Shown: positions 1 to 6,749 of the stretch, piece after piece
Layout: every line of letters begins with the position of its first letter
Numbering within the stretch: position 1 is the first letter of the stretch
Source: CAJQGY01 sp964417685
GTDB taxonomy: Bacteria; Pseudomonadota; Gammaproteobacteria; Magnimaribacterales; D2472
Reading direction: 5' to 3'
Assembly: GCA_964417685.1 (NCBI GenBank)
Contig: CAYQIT010000035.1
Coordinates: forward strand, 1 to 6,749
Length of the DNA: 6,749 nucleotides
Translations under genes and position numbers: made by a program
Notes under the pieces: generated by a model
The model's database searches: none
Told to the model about the DNA's origin: nothing
Seen by the model: only the letters and a program-made list of their open reading frames with translations

Positions 1-122
1 GAACTGAAGTAAGATGCACAAAGTGTGATGCACACTTAGGGCATGTTTTTGAAGATGGTCCAGACCCTACAGGTCTTAGATATTGCATTAACTCTGTAGC
101 ACTTGATTTTGATAAACAATAA
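1..122 (+). CDS. msrB: Peptide-methionine (R)-S-oxide reductase MsrB, C-terminal fragment
   Basis: MsrB reduces methionine-R-sulfoxide in oxidised proteins back to methionine, using thioredoxin as electron donor in most bacteria. Only the last 39 residues are in the window, read from base 3 and ending at TAA 120-122. The visible part has VRCTKCDAHLGHVF, whose CxxC is the second half of the structural zinc site found in the zinc-binding type of MsrB. It is followed by GPDPTGLRYCINS, where the Cys after RY is the family's catalytic cysteine. The protein ends a few residues later, as is normal for the family. The start, the first CxxC and any resolving cysteine lie outside the window. The gene is separated from murJ by 9 nt on the same strand, so the two may be co-transcribed. 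An MsrA-MsrB fusion cannot be excluded from this fragment. Confidence 0.93.
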   Translation, partial: TEVRCTKCDAHLGHVFEDGPDPTGLRYCINSVALDFDKQ

Positions 123-131
123 GATTTACAT

Positions 132-1688
132 TTGAATCAAGAAATAAAAAATACCTCCAACTTATTTAATTCAATAAAAAAAGTTAGCGGCTGGACAAGT
201 ATATCTAGGGTATTTGGTCTTTTAAGAGATATAGCTACAACAGGTTTGCTTGGCGCATCTTACCTTCATGATATTTTTGTTGTAATTTTAAAAATACCAA
301 ATTTATTCAGGCGATTTTTTGCTGAAGGGGCATTTAATCAAGCATTTATTCCTGTATATAGTGAATATTTTAATAAAAATAATGACCCATCATCGAAAGA
401 GTTTTTAAATTCTTTGTTTGGCACTTTATTAAGTTTTCTATTTGTATTTGTTGTTATTGTGTTGATTTTTTCGCCAGCTGTTGTTTTTATTTTTGCTCCT
501 GGTTTTTATTCAGATCCTCAAAAGCAAATTCTTTCAGTGGAGATATTAAGGATAATGTTTCCATATCTTGCTTTGATTTCTCTTGTTGCATTTGCTTCAG
601 CAATACAGAACACCCATTCAAAGTTCTCTATTCCGGCTGCAACACCAATAATTTTCAATCTTTGTCTGATTATTACAGCCTATATTATTGCCCCCTCATA
701 TCAAGTACCTGTATACCCACTTGCATGGAGTGTTTTAGTTGCAGGTATTTTGCAGTTGGTAATGCAGATAGCTCCTCTTGCTGCAATCGATAGAATACCA
801 ATTCCACGTTTAAATTTTTCTCATCCTGGAGTAAGAAAAGTACTGTTGGTAATGCTGCCTGCTATCTTCGCAGGCGGGATTATGCAAATAAATATTTTAG
901 TTGATACTATTTTCGCTTCTTTGCTTGAGACTGGGAGCCCAACCTGGTTATATATCTCAGATAGATTAATCCAACTTCCAATGGGTATATTCGCTATTGC
1001 AATTGGAACAGTTCTTCTGCCACTATTGTCAAAAATAGATTTTAACAATAACAAGATTGAATTTATTAATAATGTGAGAAAAGGTCAAAGGCTCGTTTTG
1101 TTAATTGGCCTTCCATCATGCATAGGTATTTTTTTCTGTTCTGAAGCCATTATCGCTACTATTTTTTATAGAGGAGAGTTTACATATATTGATGTAATAA
1201 AAACATCATTAAGTTTAAAGGTTTTAGCACTAGGGTTGCCATTTTTCATGTTGATGAAAATATTAATTCCATCATTCTTTTCAAGAAAATTAACAAGAGC
1301 CCCGGTTCTTGTTGCAGCCATTTCTTTAATTTTAAATATATTCTTAAATTATGTATTTGCTTTTATATATGGCTATGGGCATATTGGAATTGCCATTGGT
1401 AGCTCTATTGCAGCATTAATAAGCGTATTAATTCTTGAGTTTATTTTAATTAAAGATGGCGTGGTTAAGTTAATGAACCCACTAAACAGATTTAATTTGA
1501 CCTTACTATTATCTTGTTTAGTCTTATCTGTTTATCTTATTTGGTTTAATCAAAATTTTAGTTTTCAAGAAATGAATGAATTGAATAGAATATTGATTTT
1601 ATCTGCAGAAGTAATAAGCGCAATATTACTGTATTTTATATTTATTAAAGTTTTCTTAGGCAATAGACTTAGACAATTAATAAGTTAA
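132..1688 (+). CDS. murJ: Lipid II flippase MurJ (MviN)
   Basis: This inner-membrane protein of the MOP exporter superfamily flips lipid II, the undecaprenyl-linked peptidoglycan precursor, to the outer face of the membrane. It has 518 residues against 511 in E. coli and is almost wholly hydrophobic, as expected for 14 membrane helices. The N-terminal family signature is clear: SRVFGLLRDI at 25-34 and KIPNLFRRFFAEGAFNQAF at 54-72. Arg26, Arg32, Arg60 and Arg278 (in YISDR) match the four functional arginines of E. coli MurJ (18, 24, 52, 270) at a constant offset of 8. The start is TTG at 132. The preceding in-frame stop is at 120-122, and no ATG follows before the conserved region, so TTG is the only reasonable choice. 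No clear ribosome binding site is seen. The C-terminal helices at about 455-472 and 486-508 appear intact. ribF follows after 4 nt. Confidence 0.96.
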   Translation: MNQEIKNTSNLFNSIKKVSGWTSISRVFGLLRDIATTGLLGASYLHDIFVVILKIPNLFRRFFAEGAFNQAFIPVYSEYFNKNNDPSSKEFLNSLFGTLLSFLFVFVVIVLIFSPAVVFIFAPGFYSDPQKQILSVEILRIMFPYLALISLVAFASAIQNTHSKFSIPAATPIIFNLCLIITAYIIAPSYQVPVYPLAWSVLVAGILQLVMQIAPLAAIDRIPIPRLNFSHPGVRKVLLVMLPAIFAGGIMQINILVDTIFASLLETGSPTWLYISDRLIQLPMGIFAIAIGTVLLPLLSKIDFNNNKIEFINNVRKGQRLVLLIGLPSCIGIFFCSEAIIATIFYRGEFTYIDVIKTSLSLKVLALGLPFFMLMKILIPSFFSRKLTRAPVLVAAISLILNIFLNYVFAFIYGYGHIGIAIGSSIAALISVLILEFILIKDGVVKLMNPLNRFNLTLLLSCLVLSVYLIWFNQNFSFQEMNELNRILILSAEVISAILLYFIFIKVFLGNRLRQLIS

Positions 1689-1692
1689 TAAA

Positions 1693-2640
1693 ATGTATTT
1701 AATAAGAGGGCAAAATAATATTGATCTATTTAGAGAGAGATTTCCAGACGTTTCTCTATGCGCTACTATTGGAAATTTTGACGGTCTTCATCTAGGTCAT
1801 AAAACCATACTCAAATCTATAAAAAATGAAGCTTTAAAAAGAGATGCTAAAACAATTGTTTTTTTTACTGAACCACATGCATCTGAATATTTTGCAAAAA
1901 AAAATAATTCTCTAGAAGCCTCACCTCCAAGAATTTCTCCTTGGAGAGAAAAAGTTAAGCTTCTCGATGAAGAAGGCATTGATTTTGGTTTTTTTCTTAA
2001 ATTCAATGATTCTCTTAGATCAATGTCACCCGAGGATTTTATTGAGAATATTCTAGGTTCTATGAATTTAGTATCACTAAAAGTTGGAGATGATTTTAGA
2101 TTTGGTGCAAATAGAGCAGGTGATTATAAGTTTTTGAAAAGTTGGGGCAAAAAAAATATGGTTGATATTTCAAACACACCGACATACAAGTTAGATAATA
2201 GGCGTGTAAGCAGTTCATGGATTCGAGAGTCATTATTAGCAAGTGACTTTAATTTGGCCTCTAGTTTACTTGGAAGACCTTATACCTTTTCAGGCAAAGT
2301 CGTTGGAGGTCAAAAGCTTGGGAGAACCATAGGAGTGCCTACTGCAAATTTATGGATACCTAAGCAAAAACTTCCAATTTCAGGCGTGTATGCAGTAACT
2401 TGTGTACTTGATGGAGCTGCATTGTTAGGCATTGCAAACATGGGTACTAGGCCTACGGTTGGTGGAACGAAGCCTGTTTTGGAGGTTCATATCTTTGATT
2501 TTAATAAAAATATATATGGTAAAAGAATCGAGGTTGAATTTAAGCATAAAATTAGAGATGAAAAGAAGTTTAAAGACCTTAATCTGTTAAAATCTCAAAT
2601 TCAAAAAGACATATCAGCAGCCAAAGAGTTGCTAAAGTAA
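1693..2640 (+). CDS. ribF: Bifunctional riboflavin kinase / FMN adenylyltransferase RibF
   Basis: RibF phosphorylates riboflavin to FMN and then adenylates it to FAD in the cytoplasm. It has 315 residues, close to E. coli RibF (313). The N-terminal nucleotidyltransferase domain (about 1-185) carries GNFDGLHLGH at 27-36 with the HxGH signature, FGANRAGD at 137-144, and VSSSWIR at 172-178 in place of the usual VSST-x-IR motif (Thr to Ser, conservative). The C-terminal kinase domain (about 186-315) opens with LLGRPY, then GRTIGVPTANL at 210-220, whose PTAN motif binds nucleotide and metal. It continues with GVYAV at 231-235 and LEVHIFDF at 263-270, where Glu264 is the expected catalytic base. 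The ATG lies 4 nt after the murJ stop and 4 nt separate the gene from ileS, so it is probably translated from a shared mRNA. The gene contains runs of T8, A9 and A8, but the frame is intact. No FMN riboswitch or other regulatory site is visible upstream. Confidence 0.97.
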   Translation: MYLIRGQNNIDLFRERFPDVSLCATIGNFDGLHLGHKTILKSIKNEALKRDAKTIVFFTEPHASEYFAKKNNSLEASPPRISPWREKVKLLDEEGIDFGFFLKFNDSLRSMSPEDFIENILGSMNLVSLKVGDDFRFGANRAGDYKFLKSWGKKNMVDISNTPTYKLDNRRVSSSWIRESLLASDFNLASSLLGRPYTFSGKVVGGQKLGRTIGVPTANLWIPKQKLPISGVYAVTCVLDGAALLGIANMGTRPTVGGTKPVLEVHIFDFNKNIYGKRIEVEFKHKIRDEKKFKDLNLLKSQIQKDISAAKELLK

Positions 2641-2644
2641 GATT

Positions 2645-5416
2645 ATGACCAAAAATTACAGGGAAACACTAAACCTACCTGAAACAGATTTATCCATGAA
2701 GGCTGGTTTGCCACGCAAGGAACCTGAAATATTAGATTTTTGGAATGAAATAGATTTGTATGGACAAATAAGAGCAAAGCATAAAGGCAATAAAAGATTT
2801 ATTCTTCATGACGGACCCCCATATGCAAATGGATCTATACATTTGGGCCACTCAGTCAATAAGATTTTAAAAGATATAACAATTAAATCTAAAACTCTAA
2901 GTGGCTACGATGCTCCTTATGTTCCTGGATGGGATTGTCATGGCCTTCCTATTGAGCTGAATGTCGAAAAGAAACACGGAAGAAGAAGTGAAGTTGTGTC
3001 CGACAAGAAACAGTTTCAAAAAGCTTGCAAGGAATATGCGGTTACTCAAATTGAGAAACAAAAAGAGGACTTCATTAGATTGGGTGTATTGGGCGAGTGG
3101 GATAAGCCTTATCAGAGTTTAGATGCATCATTTGAAGCTGATGTAGTTAGAGCACTTGGAAAAATTTATGATGAAGGCCACATTCAAAAAGGTGAAAAAC
3201 CTGTTAATTGGTGTCAAGACTGTGGTTCTGCCTTAGCAGAAGCAGAAGTTGAATATATGGATAAAGTATCAAAATCCATAGATGTTGCGTTTGATGTATC
3301 AGCCGAGGACGTAGAAATAATTAATAATGCTTTTAATCAAAAGGAAGTTAACAAAGTTTCATTTGTAATTTGGACAACTACTCCATGGACAATTCCTTCT
3401 AATGTTGCTGTTTGTATAAACCCTGAGCTTGAATATGCCCTTGTGAAAAAGGGTAAAGAATTTTTAATTATTGCTGAGCAAATGATAGATTCTTGCTCTA
3501 AAAGATGGCAATCAACTCTTGAACTTATATCAGTATCTAAAGGTAGTCAATTTGGAAGATTAAATCTCAAGCATCCATTTGCTGATAGAAACTCAGTCTT
3601 GCTTGAGGGAAGTCATGTGACTACCGAGGCTGGAACTGGTTGCGTTCATACCGCTCCAGCTCATGGGTTAGATGATTTCTTAGTTTGTAAGGAAAATGAT
3701 ATTGATGTTTATAAAGCACTTAATGCCAGGGCTTTTTTTACTGCTGAATTTGATTTTATTGAAGGTTTGCCGCCGCTAAAAGCAGACCCATTAATTATTG
3801 AAAAACTAGATGAAGTTGGCGCTCTAATCTGTGTAGAAAATTATGATCACTCATACCCACATTGCTGGAGGCATAAAACCCCATTAATTTTTACTGCTAC
3901 CGCACAGTGGTTTATTTCAATGGATAAGTCCAACTTATTAAGTAAAGCTAAAAAATCTGTTGATGATGTTAAATGGGAGCCATCATGGGGGCTGCAAAGA
4001 ATTAATTCTATGTTAACTGATAGGCCAGACTGGTGTATATCAAGACAAAGAAACTGGGGTGTTCCTATTACGCTAGTTATACATAAAGAAACTGGAGAAA
4101 TTCATCCAAATCAAAGTGTTTTATTTGATCAAATTGCCGATTTAATTGAACAAAATGGTATATCTGCATGGGATGCTTTAGATTTATCAGAGTTTATAGA
4201 TGATCATGAAGAATATATAAAAGTTACAGATTCATTGGATGTATGGTTTGATTCTGGAGTTACGCATTATGCTGTTACAGACAAGAGATTTGGAGAGGGC
4301 ACTATTGCTGATTTATATCTTGAGGGTTCAGATCAGCATAGAGGATGGTTCCAATCCTCATTACTTACTTCAATAGCTATCAATGATAGAGCTCCATATA
4401 AATCAGTCCTTACACATGGTTTCGTTGTTGATGAAAATGGAAGAAAGCAGTCAAAATCTTTAGGTAATGTTGTTTCGCCACAAAAGGTTTGGGATAGTCT
4501 AGGTGCAGATATTCTCCGTCTGTGGGTGGCATCAACAGATTTTAGAAGTGAGATGGTGGCTTCAGATGAAATTCTCAAAAGAATTTCTGATCAGTACAGA
4601 AGAATACGAAATACTCTAAGGTTTGTTCTTGGCAACCTTCATGACTTTGATAAAGCCCATGCAATTGATTTGAAAGATCAAGTTGAATTAGATAAATGGA
4701 TTATCGATGCCACTAAGGAGCTAGAAAGTAATGTTTTAGATGATTATGAAAGCTACTCCTATCATACAGCAGTCCAAAAAATTCATAATTTTTGTGTAAA
4801 TGAGCTTGGTGGAATTTATCTTGATATTGTAAAAGATAGGCTTTATACAACTTCTAAAAATTCGGACGCTAGGAAGTCTTGTCAAACAAGTTTAGATTTC
4901 ATATGCAATGTTCTTGTTCGTCTTATTGCTCCAATTCTTTCTTTTACTGCTGAGGAAATATGGCAAACTCATCCATCTCTCAAAGCTCAAGGTGATTCTA
5001 TATTCCTAAATTCATATCATCAAAAGGAAATTAATAAAAATTCTCTTATTTCTAAAGATGATTGGAATAGAATTTTTGAAATAAAAGATTTAGTGAATCA
5101 ATCAATAGAAAAATTGAGAGCTGAAAATGAAATCAAAGGATCACTTGATGCAATTGTTACTTTAAATTTAACAGAAAGTGACTTTAAATTACTTGAAAAA
5201 ATTGGCAATGAATTACACTTCATTTTCATTTCATCTCATGCTCATATCAATTTAGCAAAAGAGTTTTCTATAGATATCTCTGTTTCAGATGAGCCAAAAT
5301 GTACAAGGTGCTGGCACAGATGTAGCTCAGTCGGAACGATTGAAGGTCATGACGAAGTTTGTTCAAGATGTGTTGAAAATATCGAAAATGATGGAGAGCA
5401 AAGAAGTTTTGTATAA
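2645..5416 (+). CDS. ileS: Isoleucyl-tRNA synthetase
   Basis: This class Ia aminoacyl-tRNA synthetase charges tRNA-Ile and edits misactivated valine. It has 923 residues (E. coli 938) and resembles the ordinary bacterial IleRS1 type. The HIGH motif is HLGH at 66-69, inside GPPYANGSIHLGH. The CP1 editing domain shows WTTTPWTIPSN at 243-253 and TEAGTGCVHTAPAHGLDDF at 327-345, with an Asp (343 or 344) in the place of the editing aspartate. The catalytic domain resumes with ISRQRNWGVPI at 465-475, DVWFDSG at 532-538 and LEGSDQHRGWFQ at 559-570. The second signature reads KQSKS at 601-605, with Gln replacing the usual Met. The anticodon-binding domain follows. The C-terminal zinc finger is complete, with Cys886, Cys889, Cys906 and Cys909. 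The ATG at 2645 lies 4 nt after ribF and 11 residues precede the conserved LPETDLSMKAGLP start. The 3' end overlaps lspA. Confidence 0.98.
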   Translation: MTKNYRETLNLPETDLSMKAGLPRKEPEILDFWNEIDLYGQIRAKHKGNKRFILHDGPPYANGSIHLGHSVNKILKDITIKSKTLSGYDAPYVPGWDCHGLPIELNVEKKHGRRSEVVSDKKQFQKACKEYAVTQIEKQKEDFIRLGVLGEWDKPYQSLDASFEADVVRALGKIYDEGHIQKGEKPVNWCQDCGSALAEAEVEYMDKVSKSIDVAFDVSAEDVEIINNAFNQKEVNKVSFVIWTTTPWTIPSNVAVCINPELEYALVKKGKEFLIIAEQMIDSCSKRWQSTLELISVSKGSQFGRLNLKHPFADRNSVLLEGSHVTTEAGTGCVHTAPAHGLDDFLVCKENDIDVYKALNARAFFTAEFDFIEGLPPLKADPLIIEKLDEVGALICVENYDHSYPHCWRHKTPLIFTATAQWFISMDKSNLLSKAKKSVDDVKWEPSWGLQRINSMLTDRPDWCISRQRNWGVPITLVIHKETGEIHPNQSVLFDQIADLIEQNGISAWDALDLSEFIDDHEEYIKVTDSLDVWFDSGVTHYAVTDKRFGEGTIADLYLEGSDQHRGWFQSSLLTSIAINDRAPYKSVLTHGFVVDENGRKQSKSLGNVVSPQKVWDSLGADILRLWVASTDFRSEMVASDEILKRISDQYRRIRNTLRFVLGNLHDFDKAHAIDLKDQVELDKWIIDATKELESNVLDDYESYSYHTAVQKIHNFCVNELGGIYLDIVKDRLYTTSKNSDARKSCQTSLDFICNVLVRLIAPILSFTAEEIWQTHPSLKAQGDSIFLNSYHQKEINKNSLISKDDWNRIFEIKDLVNQSIEKLRAENEIKGSLDAIVTLNLTESDFKLLEKIGNELHFIFISSHAHINLAKEFSIDISVSDEPKCTRCWHRCSSVGTIEGHDEVCSRCVENIENDGEQRSFV

Positions 5417-5879
5417 AAATCTTCCATATCTTTTGATACCTTTTTTGGTTTTAACAGATTTGTTGATAAAAAATTACTCTGTTAAGTATTTGGAATTTGG
5501 GGTGTCAATAAACTTCATCCCATTTATAGATTTGCTGCTTATATATAATTCAGGCATAGCCTTTGGAATGTTTGATTTAGATGAAAGAATTTTTTCCAAT
5601 ATTATTTTTGTTATTGGACTATTTATAGTTATCTACTTATTTAAATTAATGAAAGATGAGAATGCTTTGTTGCGAAAGTATTCTTTTGCATTGATTGTTG
5701 GTGGAGCTTTAGGTAATTTAATTGATAGGATACCAGACGGCCAAGTCACCGATATGTTCCATTTTCATACTTCAAACTTTTCTTTTTTTGTATTTAATCC
5801 TGCTGATGCCTTTATATCAGTTGGAGCAGTATTAATAATTTATAGTGAACTTTTTTATAAAAATGAAATCACGAAATAG
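5388..5879 (+). CDS. lspA: Lipoprotein signal peptidase (signal peptidase II)
   Basis: LspA is an inner-membrane aspartic protease that cuts the signal peptide off diacylglyceryl-prolipoproteins ahead of the lipidated Cys; it is the target of globomycin. Read from the ATG at 5388 it has 163 residues (E. coli 164), with four membrane helices near 12-27, 68-85, 98-115 and 136-156. The conserved Asp24...Lys28 of helix 1, NSGIAFG at 54-60 and GGALGNLIDR at 105-114 are present. The catalytic aspartates are Asp122 (in VTDMFHF) and Asp140 (in FNPADAF). The start is uncertain. ATG codons at 5388 and 5391 are adjacent, and a TTG at 5409 follows a GGAG at 5393-5396 with a long spacing of 12 nt. The frame is also open back to an ATG at 5289, but those extra 33 residues precede the normal N-terminus and lie over the ileS zinc-finger codons, so I reject that start. 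The gene overlaps ileS by 29 nt and ispH by 17 nt. Confidence 0.95.
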   Translation: MMESKEVLYKNLPYLLIPFLVLTDLLIKNYSVKYLEFGVSINFIPFIDLLLIYNSGIAFGMFDLDERIFSNIIFVIGLFIVIYLFKLMKDENALLRKYSFALIVGGALGNLIDRIPDGQVTDMFHFHTSNFSFFVFNPADAFISVGAVLIIYSELFYKNEITK

Positions 5880-6749
5880 GCAAATAAAACTTGCTAACCC
5901 AAGAGGGTTTTGTGCAGGAGTTGATAGGGCAATAGATATTGTAAATAGAGCTCTAGAGGTTCATGGAGCCCCTGTATATGTTAAACATGAAGTTGTTCAT
6001 AATAAATTTGTCGTAGAGGATCTGAAAAGTAGAGGCGCAATATTTGTTGAAGAAATAGATGAAATACCTAATGAATCATTAGTTATTTTTAGCGCACATG
6101 GAGTTTCAAACAAGGTAGAGACTCAAACAAAAGAACGTAATCTCAATTTCTATGATGCCACTTGCCCTCTGGTAACTAAAGTACATATGGAAGTAGTAAG
6201 AAATTCAAGAGCTGGCAGAGATATAATTCTGATTGGTCATGAAGGGCATCCAGAAGTAGAAGGGACTATGGGTAGGCACATTAATAAGGAAAATAGTTTT
6301 ATATATTTAGTTCAAGATGAAGATGAGGCCAAGACACTAGAGGTTGATAATCCAGATAATCTTTCAATAGTCACGCAAACAACCTTAAGTGTTGACGATA
6401 CAAGCTCTATTATAAATATCCTTAAAAGAAGGTTTCCTCTCATTAAAGTACCTAAAAAAGACGATATTTGTTATGCAACACAAAATAGGCAAGATGCCGT
6501 CAAGCAGCTTGCTTTAGAGTCTGATTACATGATTGTTGTGGGCTCAATAAATAGTTCAAATTCAAATAGACTTAAAGAACTTGCTGAGAACTGCGGATGT
6601 AAATCTGTTTTAATTGATGAATTTGATGATTTAGAATTGTCAGAGCTTGATGGCTTCAATAATATTTCAATTACAGCTGGTGCATCAGCTCCAGAAGAAA
6701 GGGTTCAAGAAGTGGCAAATGCATTAAAAGAACATTTAGGAGCTTCTGT
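5863..6749 (+). CDS. ispH: 4-hydroxy-3-methylbut-2-enyl diphosphate reductase IspH (LytB), 3' end cut by window
   Basis: IspH is the cytoplasmic 4Fe-4S enzyme that reduces HMBPP to IPP and DMAPP, the last step of the MEP isoprenoid pathway. The frame stays open to the window edge with 295 complete codons; about 20-25 residues are expected to be missing (E. coli 316). The three cluster cysteines are present: Cys17 in NPRGFCAGVDRA, Cys101 in DATCPLVTKVHMEV and Cys203 in KDDICYAT. The substrate-site residues His46 (HEVVHN), His79 (SAHGVS), His129 and Glu131 (GHPEVEG) also match E. coli 41, 74, 124 and 126, and QTTLSVDDT and NSSNSNR are conserved. The ATG at 5863 adds 5 residues ahead of the E. 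coli-like start. It is the only ATG before the conserved region, since the alternative there would be ATA, and it overlaps lspA by 17 nt. The overlap suggests translational coupling. fkpB, which sits between lspA and ispH in E. coli, is absent. Confidence 0.96.
   Translation, partial: MKSRNRQIKLANPRGFCAGVDRAIDIVNRALEVHGAPVYVKHEVVHNKFVVEDLKSRGAIFVEEIDEIPNESLVIFSAHGVSNKVETQTKERNLNFYDATCPLVTKVHMEVVRNSRAGRDIILIGHEGHPEVEGTMGRHINKENSFIYLVQDEDEAKTLEVDNPDNLSIVTQTTLSVDDTSSIINILKRRFPLIKVPKKDDICYATQNRQDAVKQLALESDYMIVVGSINSSNSNRLKELAENCGCKSVLIDEFDDLELSELDGFNNISITAGASAPEERVQEVANALKEHLGAS

Noticed and set aside
855..877. The murJ hairpin as an intrinsic terminator
   Set aside because: No T-rich tract follows the stem and it is inside an intact conserved gene.
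821..1054. Open frame of 77 codons on the - strand, antisense to murJ
   Set aside because: It lies wholly within a clearly conserved murJ region, has no recognisable motif and no promoter or ribosome binding site; it is a shadow of the real gene.
1797..2006. Open frame of 69 codons on the - strand, antisense to ribF
   Set aside because: It covers conserved RibF codons, its sequence is low in complexity and resembles no known family.
4333..4578. Open frame of 81 codons on the - strand, antisense to ileS
   Set aside because: It overlies the KMSKS-loop region of ileS, and no feature supports its translation.
5289..5387. A 33-codon N-terminal extension of lspA from an ATG at 5289
   Set aside because: LspA proteins start just before the first membrane helix. 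The extra stretch lies over the ileS zinc-finger codons, and starts at 5388, 5391 or 5409 give a normal length.
1..6749. Mobile elements, CRISPR arrays, tRNA or rRNA genes, riboswitches or an undescribed multi-gene system
   Set aside because: The window is filled almost completely by six recognised housekeeping genes. No repeat array, terminal inverted repeat, transposase or integrase motif, or RNA gene was seen, and there is no intergenic space to hold a leader element.

Overview
The window is a densely packed run of six housekeeping genes, all on the + strand. It looks like the chromosome of an AT-rich, streamlined gammaproteobacterium. In order it holds the 3' end of msrB, then murJ, ribF, ileS and lspA, and the 5' nine-tenths of ispH. 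The murJ/ribF - ileS - lspA - (fkpB) - ispH order is a classic gammaproteobacterial gene block. The protein motifs (IleRS, MurJ, IspH) read as proteobacterial. G+C is about one third by eye, and only 17 bases of the window lie outside coding sequence. AT-richness and this packing recall small-genome marine lineages such as SAR86 or SUP05-like bacteria, but the lineage is an inference and I cannot name a species.

Layout: 1-122 encodes the zinc-site and catalytic-cysteine end of methionine sulfoxide reductase B. After 9 nt, murJ (132-1688, TTG start) encodes the lipid II flippase. After 4 nt, ribF (1693-2640) encodes the bifunctional riboflavin kinase/FAD synthetase. After 4 nt, ileS (2645-5416) encodes isoleucyl-tRNA synthetase. 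lspA (start at 5388 or 5391, to 5879) overlaps the end of ileS and encodes lipoprotein signal peptidase. ispH (5863 to beyond 6749) overlaps the end of lspA by 17 nt and encodes the Fe-S enzyme that ends the MEP isoprenoid pathway.

The genes probably form one transcript, because there is no room for a terminator or stand-alone promoter between them. They supply connected basics of the cell. MurJ moves the cell-wall precursor on its undecaprenyl carrier, and IspH makes the isoprenoid units from which that carrier is built. LspA matures envelope lipoproteins, RibF makes FMN and FAD, and IleS charges tRNA-Ile.

I found no mobile element, CRISPR array, RNA gene, riboswitch or defence system, and nothing that looks like an undescribed system. 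The points worth a second look are small. fkpB, often found between lspA and ispH, is missing. IleS has KQSKS in place of KMSKS. Start sites lack clear Shine-Dalgarno sequences and several junctions overlap. ribF has clustered homopolymer runs.
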